Shown: positions 1 through 9,632, counted from the first letter of the stretch. The stretch is 64,000 nucleotides of DNA from Sphingopyxis panaciterrae (GCF_011762125.1 NZ_JAASQN010000006.1:35001-99000); one strand, 5' to 3'. The notes: generated by a model not told the origin, from the letters alone. Made by a program: numbers and translations.

Positions 1-1
1 G

Positions 2-295
2 CCGCTGCTTCTGATCGTTTCCGCGCGGCTGTCGGCGCCGCTGATCGGCGTTACCTTATGGGATATCGGCCGCGCGATGCTGCCGGGTCTCGCGCCGGCG
101 CTGCTCATGGCGATTGGGGTCGGGCTCGCCGCGCAATGGCTGGTGCCGCACGACTTCGCGGCGCCGATCCGGCTGGCGCTGCTCGTCGGGCTGGGCGTCG
201 CGCTCTATGGCGGACTGCTCTGGCTGCTCGAGCGCGAAGCCATCGCCGAGGTCTTGCGACTCGTGCTGCGGCGGAAGATTTCGGAACCCGTGTAG
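2..295 (+). CDS. C-terminal fragment of a flippase-like membrane protein (partial)
   Basis: The reading frame enters from the left edge and ends with TAG at 293-295, leaving about 97 residues. What remains is very hydrophobic, with at least two membrane segments separated by short loops, and ends in a basic tail (ending KISEPV). The phrase WDIGRAMLPGLAPALLMA resembles the last helices of polysaccharide biosynthesis (Wzx/MATE-like) flippases, which move lipid-linked sugars across the inner membrane. That family call is inferred from the tail alone, since the diagnostic N-terminal half lies outside the window. It could be another multi-pass transporter. Confidence 0.5.
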   Translation, partial: PLLLIVSARLSAPLIGVTLWDIGRAMLPGLAPALLMAIGVGLAAQWLVPHDFAAPIRLALLVGLGVALYGGLLWLLEREAIAEVLRLVLRRKISEPV

Positions 296-332
296 CGGCA
301 CCTGCCGGTGCCGCCTTTGGCGTCAGCCAGAA

Positions 333-758
333 CTACGACGCGATATAGTCGCGCATCGCGGCGGCTTCGGCCTCGATCCGGTCGATGCGATATTTGACAA
401 GGTCGCCGATCGACACGAATCCGACGAGTCGGCCGCCATCGACGACGGGCAGATGACGGATGCGCTTCTGCGTCATCTGCGACAGCGCGCCGATCACCGC
501 CATTTGCGAATCGCAGGTCACGGGCGATTTGGTCATCACCTCGTCGAGATGACGGTCGAGCGCCTCGGGACCATAGGAGGACATCAGGCGGACGATGTCG
601 CGCTCGGAAAAGATGCCGACGATCGCATCGCCCTCCATCACCGGCACGGCACCGATACGGTGCTGCGCCAGCAGGTCGATCACCGCGCGGACCGTGTCTT
701 CTTTCCGTGCCGAAATCACCGGGCCCGTGCGCCCGTGGAGGATCGCTCCGATCGTCAT
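333..758 (-). CDS. Tandem CBS domain protein
   Basis: A 141-residue protein made almost entirely of two CBS domains, roughly residues 8-62 and 75-130. Each has the usual alternation of a helix with a beta strand ending in a hydrophobic-Gly-hydrophobic turn (AVPVMEGDAIVGIFSERD and HLPVVDGGRLVGFVSIGD). CBS pairs bind adenine nucleotides and usually sense energy state. Stand-alone pairs of this kind are common in alphaproteobacteria, with unknown partners. I chose the ATG at 758 (MTIGAILHG) because the upstream in-frame extension has no CBS similarity and overlaps the upstream region of the divergent gene at 886. Confidence 0.85.
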   Translation of the reverse strand: MTIGAILHGRTGPVISARKEDTVRAVIDLLAQHRIGAVPVMEGDAIVGIFSERDIVRLMSSYGPEALDRHLDEVMTKSPVTCDSQMAVIGALSQMTQKRIRHLPVVDGGRLVGFVSIGDLVKYRIDRIEAEAAAMRDYIAS

Positions 759-885
759 ACCATGCCGCTCCCCATGTCGCTTCTTCTGGAGCGCGAGCTT
801 AACATGATTCGCGGCAAAGCCGAAACCGGTCGCCGCATTCCATTCGCGCTTGGTCTTGCCGCGCCGCTGGTCCATGACGGCGCGC

Positions 886-1182
886 ATGGTCAAACGATCC
901 CCGCTCGACAACCGCGACACGTCGACAGTCGCCTGGGCCCGCTATCGCCGGCTGATGAAGGGCATGGCGCTGGTCTCGTTCGGCGCGGTGCTCCTCGCGC
1001 TCGGCTGGCTGCGCTACACGATGGGGGATGCGCTGACGATCCACATGATCATCGCCACCACCGCCGGGGTCGGACTGTCGGTCCTGCTCGGCGCCGCGCT
1101 GATGGGCCTTGTCTTCCTGTCGAGCGGCAGCGGCCATGACGAGGCGATCGAGGATCCTTTCGAAGACGATCCGGATATCTAG
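886..1182 (+). CDS. Small two-helix membrane protein
   Basis: A 98-residue protein with a basic N-terminus, membrane helices at about residues 27-43 and 53-79, and a strongly acidic tail (DEAIEDPFEDDPDI). The charge pattern predicts both ends in the cytoplasm. I do not recognise a family. Its TAG stop at 1180-1182 is also the first three bases of the structured repeat that follows, so its end may have been set or replaced by that element. An in-frame ATG at 874 is an alternative start. It is divergent from the CBS gene. Confidence 0.7.
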   Translation: MVKRSPLDNRDTSTVAWARYRRLMKGMALVSFGAVLLALGWLRYTMGDALTIHMIIATTAGVGLSVLLGAALMGLVFLSSGSGHDEAIEDPFEDDPDI

Positions 1183-1446
1183 GGTCCAAATCCACTATTT
1201 ACGGGTCCGAGGTTTGAAGCGATTTTGTTCAGGGCAAGGAAGCGAGGCGCAGGCATATGAATATATTCCAAGGCTCGCTGACGCAGCCATGGACAAAATC
1301 GGTCAAATCCCGAAGGGACGTCGAAATGGCTTCGATCTCAGGCTCGCGCGACCTTGCGGGTAGCGATGCTACCCGCGGCGGCCACCCGATCCCGATATCT
1401 TCGCCATTTCGACGCCTCGGACCCGTAAATAGTGAATCTGGACCCT
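1180..1446 (+). repeat. Structured dispersed element, copy 1 (267 bp)
   Basis: The ends 1181-1212 and 1415-1446 are inverted repeats matching at 30 of 32 positions. Inside are: GATTTTGTTCA (from 1221) complementary to TGGACAAAATC with one G-T; a small hairpin ATAT-GA-ATAT; a hairpin TCCC-GAA-GGGA; a 12-bp stem (CGTCGAAATGGC with GCCATTTCGACG); and an innermost stem GCGGGTAG/CTACCCGC. The element starts at the stop codon of the 886-1182 gene and ends 4 bases before the thioesterase ATG, so it is the whole intergenic region. Three other copies are in this window. A short frame starting MNIFQG inside it is shared with copies 2 and 3. Confidence 0.9.
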
Positions 1447-1450
1447 TGCC

Positions 1451-1846
1451 ATGACCGATAACGATAAGCCCGACTGCCCGCGCGACCCGATCCTGCGCGT
1501 CGTCCCGCGTCCCGCCGATATCAACGCGAACGGCCATATCTTCGGCGGCTGGGTATTGAGCCAGATGGACATCGCGGGCGGCATCGTCGCCGGGCGCGAG
1601 GCGCAGGGCGCGGTTGCCACCGTCGCCATCGATTCGATGGAATTCATCGCCCCGATCCTGCTCCGCGACATCATCTCCATCTATGCACATATCGAACGCC
1701 GCGGACGCACGTCGCTGGCGATTCGCCTCGAGGTGATCGCGACCCGCGATGGCGGCAGCACCGAGGAGAAAGTGACCGAAGGCGTCTTCACCTTCGTCGC
1801 GCTCGATGCGAATCACCGGCCGCGCCCGCTGCCGCCGGTCGTTTAG
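1451..1846 (+). CDS. Acyl-CoA thioesterase, hotdog fold (YciA-like)
   Basis: A 131-residue single hotdog-domain protein. The signature ANGHIFGGWVLSQMDIAGG (about residues 24-42) matches the YciA/ACOT acyl-CoA hydrolase class: Asn-Gly and Gly-Gly turns before the central helix, with the conserved Asp in QMDIA. The following strand (VAIDSMEFIAPILLRD) also fits. These enzymes hydrolyse acyl-CoA thioesters in the cytoplasm and recycle free CoA. Translation starts 4 bases after structured element copy 1, so any ribosome-binding sequence lies in the right arm of that element and could be hidden when the arms pair. Confidence 0.9.
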   Translation: MTDNDKPDCPRDPILRVVPRPADINANGHIFGGWVLSQMDIAGGIVAGREAQGAVATVAIDSMEFIAPILLRDIISIYAHIERRGRTSLAIRLEVIATRDGGSTEEKVTEGVFTFVALDANHRPRPLPPVV

Positions 1847-2216
1847 AGTCTTTATCCACTGACGGTGGAATCGGCACTGGCTCGCTCCCCCTCCCGGCCT
1901 CCCTGACGATAGTAGCCTGGGCCGCTTGGACAAATTCGAATGTCTGTTATCGGCCGGAAGTTGCCGTTTCCTTTTTCGTCACCCCGGACTTGACCCGGGG
2001 TCCCGCTGGACGTCGAAACCTGCGCCACCTTCAAAAAAGCGGGATCCCGGGTCAAGCCCGGGGTGACGAAAATGGGTGGTGCCTATGGCCCCTCTCCACC
2101 CCAAAGCCGCCGTCGACAAGCTGCGAATTTGTCCGCGCGACCTAAGGGAGGCCAGGCAAGGGAGCGGGCCGGTGCTGGTTCCATGTCAGTATAGCTGAAA
2201 CACACTCCAAGCCGAA
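1847..2216. repeat. Intergenic nested inverted repeat (CCGGACTTGA family, copy A)
   Basis: This 370-bp gap between convergent genes has no gene. Its centre (1976-2069) is a palindromic repeat that starts TCGTCACCCCGGACTTGACC and ends with the complementary CCCGGGGTGACGA, with AAAAAAGCGGGATCC near the middle. Around it lie imperfect outer arms: GGACAAATTCG at 1928-1938 pairs with CGAATTTGTCC at 2124-2134, and related GC-rich segments near 1875-1905 and 2140-2180 are also inverted. The central unit recurs near 23.2, 42.3, 56.8 and 61.8 kb. It could act as a bidirectional terminator, but I see no classical T-run. Confidence 0.8.
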
Positions 2217-3854
2217 TCAGCCGTCCTTCAATTTCTGCCGGAAGCTTTGGATGACCTTGTCGTTCGCAGGCACGCGGACGCGCCACACCCAGTTGCTGCC
2301 GCGCCGTTCCCATCCCCCGGGCGGCGGATCGATCGCGAAGGGAATCAGCATCTCGACCTCGGCGTCGAACGGCCGCGCGTTGGTCAGCACGACGTCCCAC
2401 GTCTGGAAATTGCCCTTGGCGTCGCGATCCTTGACCACCGCGCGAAATTGCACCGCCGGGCTTTGCCCGATGTCATAATCGACGCGCTCGTCCTTGGCCT
2501 TGTCGCCGATCGGCGCTTCGCCGACGAGGAGGCGCCGGCCGCCGATGTTTTCGAACACCGCGGCCGTACCGGCGGGAAGCGCGAGGCCAAGCCCGTCCGA
2601 TTCGCGATTCTGGACGCGGAGCCGCATCGTCAGCGGTCGCGGCGAGCCGTTGGCGTACAGCGTGCCGGCATATAATTGTTCAACCGCGACGCGATCCTTG
2701 GTCAGCAGCGCGACCTGCTTCTGTCCCTTTGCCGACACGTCGACGCGGAACGGGATACGATAGAATTTGAGGTCGCCGAGATCTTCGGGGACTGCCGAGA
2801 TCGGCGCGGGCGGCGGCGGCGGCGGCGGCGGTGCCATCGCGTACATCATCTTGTCTTCGCGCCGCCGAGCGGTCACCACGACCTCTTCGGCCATATCGGC
2901 GCCGAAATTCGCCTCGACCTCGATGATCGGCGGCAGTTCCCAGAGCGGATGCGTGCTGGTGATGTCCATCGGCCAGCATTTCAGGATCAGCGGCCCCGGG
3001 GTGCTGCGCGGCAGCGGCGGGCTGTAGACCTTGCTCAGCCGCCCCGCGATGACATTGAGCTGCGCGCCCGGAAAGCTCGTCACGCCGCCATTGGCCACCG
3101 TGATCCAGCCGGTGAGGCCCAGCGTCTTTCCGTCGACGCCGCGGTCGGCGACATAATTCGCCGCCCAGTCGAATCCTTCGGCCAGATAGAGCAATTGCAC
3201 CGTCACCGTTCGCGCCGTCTTGCTTTCGACGAGCATCGACAGCGTCGGCTTGGCCGAAAGATCCTTGGGTACGCGCGCATAGAGCATCCGCTCGGGAAGG
3301 CCCGAACAGGCCAGCGCCTCGAACCCCGCCGCGGTCTGCAAAACAACGCCGCCGTTCGGCCCCGCCTGAATCACCGCTTCCTGTTCGACGACCTTGCCGG
3401 TCGCACGGCTGGTGCGGCGCAAAGTGACGCTGCGCTTCAGATAGGCATCGACCAGCCCCGCAGGCGAGAGCAGCCGCGCGTCGCGATTCTTTTCGATTAC
3501 CCCGTCGGGAAGCCCGCTGACGACCGCGGTCTCGGGAAGCAGTCCTTCGGCGACGCCTTCGAAGCGCAATATCGACACCCCGGCCGGCAGCGTCACCTTG
3601 CGCGTTTCGGTGACGAAGGCGAACCCCTGCGGCCAGGCCGGATTGATCGGCCCGGCGCCGCGATTGGGGGCGCGGTAGACGGTGACCGCGGCGTCATCGA
3701 TTCGCGTCGAGACAACGACCGCCGGATCGCCCTGCGCCAGCGCGGGCAACGGCGCCAGCAGCGCCGCAGCCCAGGTCAACAGGAGGGGCCGGGCCCGCAC
3801 CTGCGTGCGCTCAGTAACGGGTGTCGAAGGTGACGGTGACGTCGGCCTTGCCAT
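2217..3854 (-). CDS. DUF4139 domain protein, exported
   Basis: A 545-residue protein with a hydrophobic export signal (LLLTWAAALLAPLPALAQG) and a C-terminal DUF4139 beta domain that ends in PFAIDPPPGGWERRGSNWVW. The middle carries a run of nine prolines encoded by GGC repeats at about 2811-2831, just after EEVVVTARRR, a string usually seen near the N-terminus of sphingomonad TonB receptors. The function of DUF4139 proteins is not settled. It lies directly downstream of a paralogue, which it overlaps if the ATG at 3854 is used. A GTG at 3800 puts the signal peptide right at the N-terminus and removes the overlap, so the start is uncertain. Confidence 0.8.
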   Translation of the reverse strand: MARPTSPSPSTPVTERTQVRARPLLLTWAAALLAPLPALAQGDPAVVVSTRIDDAAVTVYRAPNRGAGPINPAWPQGFAFVTETRKVTLPAGVSILRFEGVAEGLLPETAVVSGLPDGVIEKNRDARLLSPAGLVDAYLKRSVTLRRTSRATGKVVEQEAVIQAGPNGGVVLQTAAGFEALACSGLPERMLYARVPKDLSAKPTLSMLVESKTARTVTVQLLYLAEGFDWAANYVADRGVDGKTLGLTGWITVANGGVTSFPGAQLNVIAGRLSKVYSPPLPRSTPGPLILKCWPMDITSTHPLWELPPIIEVEANFGADMAEEVVVTARRREDKMMYAMAPPPPPPPPAPISAVPEDLGDLKFYRIPFRVDVSAKGQKQVALLTKDRVAVEQLYAGTLYANGSPRPLTMRLRVQNRESDGLGLALPAGTAAVFENIGGRRLLVGEAPIGDKAKDERVDYDIGQSPAVQFRAVVKDRDAKGNFQTWDVVLTNARPFDAEVEMLIPFAIDPPPGGWERRGSNWVWRVRVPANDKVIQSFRQKLKDG

Positions 3855-5208
3855 TGGCGGGCACCGGCACCTGCCATTCGACGCGGTCGGCGGAGACGCG
3901 TTCGCCCTTCAAGCTTTCGTCGCTGATCCGGACATCGCCATACAGCCCGTCCTGCGCGACCAGCACCGTCACCTGTTCGGGGCGGGCGTTGGTGACGCTA
4001 TATTTCATCTTGGTGATCCAGCGCGAATCGCTCTTGCGCGTGCGCGACACGACGGTGGTCTGCACCTTCACGTCAAAGGCATCGCCGGTGCGCAGCGACA
4101 TCGCCGAACCCATCGGGGTGTGACCGATCTGATTCTCGCCGATGAACTGCGGGTCGCCGCGCGCGTCGCGCATATAGACGCGAATCGTGCCGGCGGGCAG
4201 CTGGTCGCCCAGCCCGCCCTGCCGCGAGGTCGAGAAGCGGAGCACGCTGGCCGTGCTCACCGGTTCGGTGCTGCTGCCCAGCCAGCCGTTGACATATTCA
4301 TAGGTCGAGCGCGCGGGCGCGCTCTTCACGTCGAGGAAGCTGACCTGTTTTTGCTGCGCATTGGCGATCGTCGTGCGTTCGGCGAGCGGATAGAGATAAT
4401 AGTCGCCGAGCCGCTCGCGATTATTGCTTTCGGTCCCGGCCGAATCCATCGCGCCGTTCATCTGGCCGAAGCCGCCTCCGCCGCCCGGGTTGCCCGCGAC
4501 GAGCAAGGTCCGCGCATTGCTGAACGTCGTCCCGGTGCTGTTGGTCAGCGTCACCCAGCCCTGGATGTCCATCGCCCCCTTGGCGGCGTCGAACAGCGCG
4601 ACATAGTCGGCGGTCCAGCCAAGGTTCGGGGTAAGATAGGCGAGCCGTGCCGGAACCGTGCCCGCGCTGGCCGCGTCGACGGTGACCGACAGCGTCGGGC
4701 GCGCGCGCAGATTGGGCGGCAGGCGATCGAACACCGCGCGCACCGGCAGGCCGTCGTCGCGCAGCACCTCGATCCGCTCGCCGATCTGGAGCACGATCCC
4801 GCCATTCGCCGCGAGCACCTTGGCGCGCTCGGTCCGTTCGGCGCCCGTCGCCGGGTTGGTGCGGACGAGGGTGATCGACTGACCGACCGCCTTGTCCATC
4901 AACTTGTCGGGAGTGAGCAGGTCGAAATCGAAATTCTGTTCGACGATGCCGATGCCGGGACCCGACAGCGTCACCGTCTCGGGGCGGATGCGCGCCGACA
5001 CATCGGGAAATTCGATCCGGTTGCGTCCGGCCGCGACGCTGAGCTGGCGGTCGTCCTGCACCAGCGACTGGCCGTTGTTATAGATGGTAACAGCGACGTC
5101 GCCCTGCGCATTGGCCGCTGCGGCGTCCTGCGCGGCGGCGGGAAAGGCCAAGCCCGCCCCGGCGATCACCACCGGCAAGCAAGCCATTGCATATGCGCGC
5201 ATATTCAT
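3811..5208 (-). CDS. DUF4139 domain protein, exported (paralogue)
   Basis: A 465-residue protein with a clear Sec signal peptide (about residues 1-26, ending FPAAAQ). An N-terminal beta region (GDVAVTIYNNGQSLVQDDR) precedes a DUF4139 domain running to the C-terminus. The start is well supported: GGGGAGG lies about 4 bases before the ATG at 5208. It is probably co-transcribed with the neighbouring DUF4139 gene, and the two look like a tandem duplication that has diverged strongly, one copy having gained a proline-rich insert. The role is unknown; a periplasmic or envelope location is inferred from the signal. Confidence 0.85.
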   Translation of the reverse strand: MNMRAYAMACLPVVIAGAGLAFPAAAQDAAAANAQGDVAVTIYNNGQSLVQDDRQLSVAAGRNRIEFPDVSARIRPETVTLSGPGIGIVEQNFDFDLLTPDKLMDKAVGQSITLVRTNPATGAERTERAKVLAANGGIVLQIGERIEVLRDDGLPVRAVFDRLPPNLRARPTLSVTVDAASAGTVPARLAYLTPNLGWTADYVALFDAAKGAMDIQGWVTLTNSTGTTFSNARTLLVAGNPGGGGGFGQMNGAMDSAGTESNNRERLGDYYLYPLAERTTIANAQQKQVSFLDVKSAPARSTYEYVNGWLGSSTEPVSTASVLRFSTSRQGGLGDQLPAGTIRVYMRDARGDPQFIGENQIGHTPMGSAMSLRTGDAFDVKVQTTVVSRTRKSDSRWITKMKYSVTNARPEQVTVLVAQDGLYGDVRISDESLKGERVSADRVEWQVPVPANGKADVTVTFDTRY

Positions 5209-5277
5209 CCTCCCCGCAGTGGTCGTGCGGGGAGGCTATGTCATGTCCGGTCCAAAGACCAGCGCGAAAACGCGGTT

Positions 5278-6168
5278 TTATTCGGCCGCTTCGACGCCGG
5301 TGCCGCGGGTCGCCAGCGTGCGGCGCGTGCGGCGCGGCTTGGCGGCGGGGGCTTCTTCGCCCGCATCGGCTTCGGCGCTGCGTTCGGGGCGGCCGATCGC
5401 CGGCGGCAGCACCGCGGTATCGATGCCGGCATTGCCATTGTCGGCGCCATCGGCCGCTTCATCCTTGCGCGGACGGCGGGCCGGACGGCGCGCCGGGCGT
5501 GGCGCGGGCTGTTCTTCGGCTGCGGCTTCTTCGCGGACATTGCCGCCGTCGGCGCGCTCATCGCGATCGCCCTGACCGTCATCCGCATCGCGGCCCCGCG
5601 CCGGGCGAGCCCGCGCCGGCTGGCGGTTGCCGCGACTATCATCGTCACGATCCCCGCGCGACTCACGATTGCCCCGGGCTTCACGCGGGGCGCGGTCGCC
5701 CCGATCGCTGCGGTCGCCCCGATCATTCCGCTCGCCGCGATCGTCGCCATTATCGCCGTCGTCGCGGCCGGTATCGGTGTCGATATCGACGTCGGTATCG
5801 TCATGGCCGTCGAAATCCTCGACGCCGCGGATCTCGCGCTGGCGGTCGTGGCCACGGTCCTGCCCGTTCTGGGCGTTCTTTTCTTCCTGCCGGGCGCGGA
5901 AGTCGCTCACGACGCGGAAATAATGGTCGGCAAACTGCAGATAATATTCGGTCTGGACCCGATCGCCGGCAAGCTGCGCGTCGCGCGCGAGATTGCGGTA
6001 TTTCTCGATCATCTGAGCGCCGTTACCGCGCGCGCGGCTGTCGATGCGGTTGGCCTGGTCGACCCCACCGCGTCCGCCCGATTGCGGCCGATTATTATTG
6101 TTGTTGCTGTTGTTGTTGCGGCCGCGACGGCGACCGCTCTGCCGGTTGTTCATGTTCAACTGAGACAT
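5278..6168 (-). CDS. DUF4167 domain protein, Asn/Arg/Asp-rich
   Basis: A 296-residue protein. Residues 1-45 are Asn/Arg-rich with Asn runs (NNNSNNNNN). The conserved DUF4167 core follows at about residues 48-92 (YRNLARDAQLAGDRVQTEYYLQFADHYFRVV). The remainder is low complexity, full of RGD/DRGD and charged repeats, and probably disordered. In alphaproteobacteria this gene typically follows prmC, as here. The charged Arg/Gly tail suggests nucleic-acid contact, but that is inference. The 254 bases upstream to prmC hold no gene; a separate promoter is possible. Confidence 0.85.
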   Translation of the reverse strand: MSQLNMNNRQSGRRRGRNNNSNNNNNRPQSGGRGGVDQANRIDSRARGNGAQMIEKYRNLARDAQLAGDRVQTEYYLQFADHYFRVVSDFRARQEEKNAQNGQDRGHDRQREIRGVEDFDGHDDTDVDIDTDTGRDDGDNGDDRGERNDRGDRSDRGDRAPREARGNRESRGDRDDDSRGNRQPARARPARGRDADDGQGDRDERADGGNVREEAAAEEQPAPRPARRPARRPRKDEAADGADNGNAGIDTAVLPPAIGRPERSAEADAGEEAPAAKPRRTRRTLATRGTGVEAAE

Positions 6169-6422
6169 CCTGTCGAAAAGCCAAATAAGCTATGCCAACC
6201 CCTTTTGGCCGACCGCGCCATTTGCGCGTCGCGCCCGCGCTCCTGCGCGGCTTTGCCCTTTACCGCTTGTACGGGACCCACGTCCTGTACCAGCATCGTA
6301 AGTGGGAAGCAGTCCTGCCGGGCCAGTATCGATGCAAAGCATCGCCAAAGGGTGTCCGATCAGTCCTGCGCTGCCCCTACCGCGCTTTTCGGCGTAAACC
6401 AAGCGAATAATTGCGGCGGCGC
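6169..6422. other. Gap between prmC and the DUF4167 gene
   Basis: About 250 bases without a convincing coding frame. There are a few short inverted segments (GCATCG/CGATGC around 6290-6345), but no T-run terminator and no member of the repeat families found elsewhere in the window. The promoter of the DUF4167 gene may lie here. Confidence 0.4.
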
Positions 6423-7247
6423 TCAGGTGCGGGTCAGCAAAAGCGCCCTGTCGCGGCCGCCGAGGTCGCGGCGGCACCGGACGGTAAAGCCCGCCGCTTC
6501 GGCAAGAGCAGAAACTGAAATAAGCTGCGAGGCTCCGATTTCAAGGATCGCCATGCCGCCGGGCGCCAGCAGGCGCGGTAAATCGGGGATGATCCGGCGA
6601 TAATCGTCGAGCCCGTCGGGTCCGGCGAAAAGCGCTCCGGCGGGTTCATGTTCCGCGACATCGGGCATCAGTTGCTCGCTATCGGCGATATAAGGTGGAT
6701 TGCACAGGATCAGATCGAATTGGCCTTGAAGCGCCAACGCCCAGTCACCGACCCGAAACCGCGCGCGCTCGTCCATATTGAGGTCGATCGCATTATCCTC
6801 GGCATAGGCGACCGCCTTTTCCGATTCATCGATCCCCAGCCCGTGCGCGTCAGGCCATTGTGCCAGAGCGGCAAGAAGTAAGGTTCCCGGCCCCGTTCCC
6901 AGATCAAGTATGCGACCGGGGCCGCCGCCGCCAAAATAGTCGATAGCCGCTTCGATCAACGTCTCGCTGTCCGGGCGCGGGATTAGCATTCCCGGTCCGA
7001 CAGCAAGGCGGATCGTCCAGAAGTCGCGATAGCCGACGATATAGGCGACCGGCTCGTGCACCATCCGGCGATCGATCAGCGCAGTGAAATCGCCGGGTAC
7101 GGCGAAGCGCGCCGGATCGAGGAGCAGCGCCTGCCGTTCGATCCCCAGTGCATGCGCCATCAACAGTTCGGCGTCGAGGCGCGGGGTATCCGACACCGCC
7201 GCTAGCCGCGCCGCCGCATCGCGCAGCGCGGCGCTTACCTCACTCAC
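6423..7247 (-). CDS. prmC: Release factor glutamine methyltransferase PrmC
   Basis: A 274-residue class I SAM-dependent methyltransferase. It has the N-terminal helical domain of PrmC, the SAM loop [14 protein letters not shown] (about residues 116-129), an acidic residue ending the second strand ([10 protein letters not shown]) and the diagnostic [13 protein letters not shown], whose NPPY binds the Gln side chain. It methylates the GGQ glutamine of release factors. It starts with GTG at 7247 and overlaps the end of prfA, its substrate gene, by 8 bp, so the two are translationally coupled. This order is standard in alphaproteobacteria. Confidence 0.95.
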   Translation of the reverse strand: MSEVSAALRDAAARLAAVSDTPRLDAELLMAHALGIERQALLLDPARFAVPGDFTALIDRRMVHEPVAYIVGYRDFWTIRLAVGPGMLIPRPDSETLIEAAIDYFGGGGPGRILDLGTGPGTLLLAALAQWPDAHGLGIDESEKAVAYAEDNAIDLNMDERARFRVGDWALALQGQFDLILCNPPYIADSEQLMPDVAEHEPAGALFAGPDGLDDYRRIIPDLPRLLAPGGMAILEIGASQLISVSALAEAAGFTVRCRRDLGGRDRALLLTRT

Positions 7248-8307
7248 CCAGCCCCGCCAGCCGCTGCGCCTGATCTTCGGCGATCAGCGCGTCGACCAGT
7301 TCGTCCATCGCGCCTTCCAATATTTCGGGCAGGCGGTGGAGCGTCAGGTTGATGCGGTGATCGGTCACCCGCCCCTGCGGAAAATTATAGGTGCGAATGC
7401 GTTCGGAGCGGTCGCCCGACCCGACCATCGACTTGCGCGCCGACGCCTCGGCGCTGTGAATCTTTTCGCGCTCAAGGTCATAGAGCCGCGCGCGCAGCAC
7501 CTGCATCGCCTTGGCGCGATTCTTGTGCTGGCTGCGCTGGTCCTGCTGGATGACGACCAGGCCGGTCGGAATATGCGTGATGCGGATCGCCGAATCGGTG
7601 GTGTTGACGTGCTGCCCGCCCGCGCCCGAAGCGCGGTAGATATCGATCTTGAGGTCGCTGTCGGCGATCGCGACGTCGACTTCCTCGGCCTCGGGCAGCA
7701 CCGCGACGGTCGCGGCGCTGGTGTGGATACGCCCGCCGCTTTCGGTGACGGGGACGCGCTGGACGCGGTGAACGCCGCTTTCGAACTTCAGCTTCGCGAA
7801 CACCCCCTGCCCGCTGACCGACGCGACGACTTCCTTGTAGCCGCCGACCTCGGCCTCGTTCGCCGAGATAATCTCGACCTTCCACCCCTGACCATCGGCA
7901 TAGCGGCCGTACATCCGCAGCAGGTCGCCCGCGAACAGCGCCGCCTCGTCGCCGCCGGTGCCGGCACGGATTTCGAGCATCGCGGCGCGTTCGTCGGCGA
8001 CGTCCTTCGGCAGCAGCCTGATCGCCAGGTCATGCTCGGCGGCGGGCAGCGCGTCCTCGATCGCGGCGATTTCCTCCGCCGCCATCGCCTTCATCTCGGG
8101 ATCGGCCAGCATGGCGTTCAGCGACACCAGTTCACCGCGCAGCCGCGTCACTTCGCGCGCCGCCGTCGCGACGGGTTCGAGCTCGGCGAATTCCTTCGAC
8201 GCCGCGACGAAGTCGGCGGGCGCCATGTCGCCCGTCGCCATGCGCGCTTGCAGCGCGGCGTGGCGTTCGATGATGGCGTCGATCTGTCGTTCGGAAACGT
8301 TGGCCAT
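7240..8307 (-). CDS. prfA: Peptide chain release factor 1
   Basis: A 355-residue class I release factor. The GGQ motif is in [17 protein letters not shown], and the stop-codon reading tripeptide is PVT ([17 protein letters not shown]), the PxT form of RF1, so it should read UAA and UAG. Length is normal for bacterial RF1. Its ATG shares one base with the hisS stop codon, and its end overlaps prmC. This gives an operon hisS-prfA-prmC, which couples tRNA charging, termination and methylation of the terminator. Confidence 0.97.
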   Translation of the reverse strand: MANVSERQIDAIIERHAALQARMATGDMAPADFVAASKEFAELEPVATAAREVTRLRGELVSLNAMLADPEMKAMAAEEIAAIEDALPAAEHDLAIRLLPKDVADERAAMLEIRAGTGGDEAALFAGDLLRMYGRYADGQGWKVEIISANEAEVGGYKEVVASVSGQGVFAKLKFESGVHRVQRVPVTESGGRIHTSAATVAVLPEAEEVDVAIADSDLKIDIYRASGAGGQHVNTTDSAIRITHIPTGLVVIQQDQRSQHKNRAKAMQVLRARLYDLEREKIHSAEASARKSMVGSGDRSERIRTYNFPQGRVTDHRINLTLHRLPEILEGAMDELVDALIAEDQAQRLAGLGE

Positions 8308-9554
8308 CAGAGTGCCTGGACGATTGCCTTGGCCGCTATCGTTCGCTCGCTATCGCCGCGGATATTGATGTACGACTCGCCATCACGCGTACCGATCGAA
8401 ATCAGCGCGTGCGCCGGTATCTTCGCGGCCTTGTCGAACCGCTTGCGCGGCGAACCGCTTGCGACGATCTCGGTCGAAAAGCCACTGCCGCGCAGGGCGG
8501 TCAAAGCCTTCATTGCGAGCGCCAATTGGCCGTCATCCTCGACAGCAATCACGGCGTCGAGGCGGTTGTCGATCACATCCGCGTCCAGCAACATCGCCAG
8601 CCGCTCAATCCCCGCCGCCCAGCCGACCGCCGGAGTCGCGGGACCGCCAAGCGTTTCGATCAGCCCGTCGTAGCGGCCGCCGCCGATCACGGTGCCCTGC
8701 GCACCCAAGCGGTCGGTGACGAATTCGAACGCGGTGTGGCGATAATAGTCGAGCCCGCGCACCAGCCGCGCGTTGCGTTCCCAGGCAACCCCCGCGGCGT
8801 CGAGGCCCGCCGTCACCGCAGCGAAGAAATCCTGCGCTTCGTTGGTGAGGTACGCATCGATATCGGGGGCGCTGTCGGCGATCGGACGGTCTTTCGGATC
8901 CTTGCTGTCGAGGATGCGCAGCGGATTCTTGTCGAGCCGCGCGAGGCTGTCCTCCGACAAGTCTCCGCGATGGCCCATGAAATGTTCGACCAGCGCCGTG
9001 CGCCACGCATCACGGCTTTCGGCATCGCCGAGCGTGTTGAGTGTCAGCGTCACGCCCTCGCCGACGCCCAGTTCCTTGAGCAACTGGTCGGCGAACACGA
9101 GCAGTTCGGCATCGGCAAGCGGGCTGTCGCTGCCGATCGTTTCGGCGTCGAGTTGGTGGAACTGGCGGTAACGGCCCTTTTGCGGCCGCTCGTAACGGAA
9201 CAAGGGCCCGTGCGTTGCAACCTTCAGCGGCGCGAACTGCTGCCAGCCATTGGTGATATAGGCGCGCGCGATTCCGGCGGTGAATTCGGGCCGCAAGGTG
9301 ACCCCCTCGCCGCCGCGATCCTCGAACGAATACATTTCCTTCGACACGACATCGGTCGTTTCTCCGAGGGAACGCGCGAACACCGCGGTCGGCTCGATCA
9401 CCGGCACCTCGATGCGCTTGTAGCCATAGAGGCGGCGCACATGCTCGAACCTATCTACGACATGCTGGAACCGGTCGGCGAAATCGCCGAGCATGTCCTG
9501 CGTGCCGCGCACGGCCTGCGGGGTCGCGATTTTGGCGGATTTATCCTTGCTCAT
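8307..9554 (-). CDS. hisS: Histidyl-tRNA synthetase
   Basis: A 415-residue class II aminoacyl-tRNA synthetase. Visible are the class II motif 2 region ([15 protein letters not shown]), the two histidine-specific signatures ([15 protein letters not shown], and the Gly-rich [10 protein letters not shown] of motif 3) and a C-terminal anticodon-binding domain ending near residue 410. It joins histidine to tRNA-His in the cytoplasm. I start it at MSKDKSAK (9554); a longer frame begins at 9590 but adds unconserved residues. It is the first gene of the block with prfA and prmC. Confidence 0.96.
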   Translation of the reverse strand: MSKDKSAKIATPQAVRGTQDMLGDFADRFQHVVDRFEHVRRLYGYKRIEVPVIEPTAVFARSLGETTDVVSKEMYSFEDRGGEGVTLRPEFTAGIARAYITNGWQQFAPLKVATHGPLFRYERPQKGRYRQFHQLDAETIGSDSPLADAELLVFADQLLKELGVGEGVTLTLNTLGDAESRDAWRTALVEHFMGHRGDLSEDSLARLDKNPLRILDSKDPKDRPIADSAPDIDAYLTNEAQDFFAAVTAGLDAAGVAWERNARLVRGLDYYRHTAFEFVTDRLGAQGTVIGGGRYDGLIETLGGPATPAVGWAAGIERLAMLLDADVIDNRLDAVIAVEDDGQLALAMKALTALRGSGFSTEIVASGSPRKRFDKAAKIPAHALISIGTRDGESYINIRGDSERTIAAKAIVQAL

Positions 9555-9632
9555 GCGCCGCGCGTCTAATGGGTTTTCACCGAAAGGCAAAGCGGGCTTG
9601 CGCAGGTTTCGTGTGCGGGGCAGGTTCGGCCC

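Noticed and set aside
1257..1454. Reading frame starting MNIFQGSL inside element copy 1 as a protein gene
   Set aside because: It lies wholly in a structured repeat; the later part of the frame is the long stem, and the copies differ in length. I list it as an observation, not as a gene.
5187..6188. Arg-rich plus-strand frame opposite the DUF4167 gene
   Set aside because: Low-complexity antisense of a low-complexity gene, without motifs.
3682..6603. Long plus-strand frame of 973 codons
   Set aside because: It is the antisense of the DUF4139, DUF4167 and prmC genes, all of which have recognisable families; the composition is that of a GC-rich shadow.
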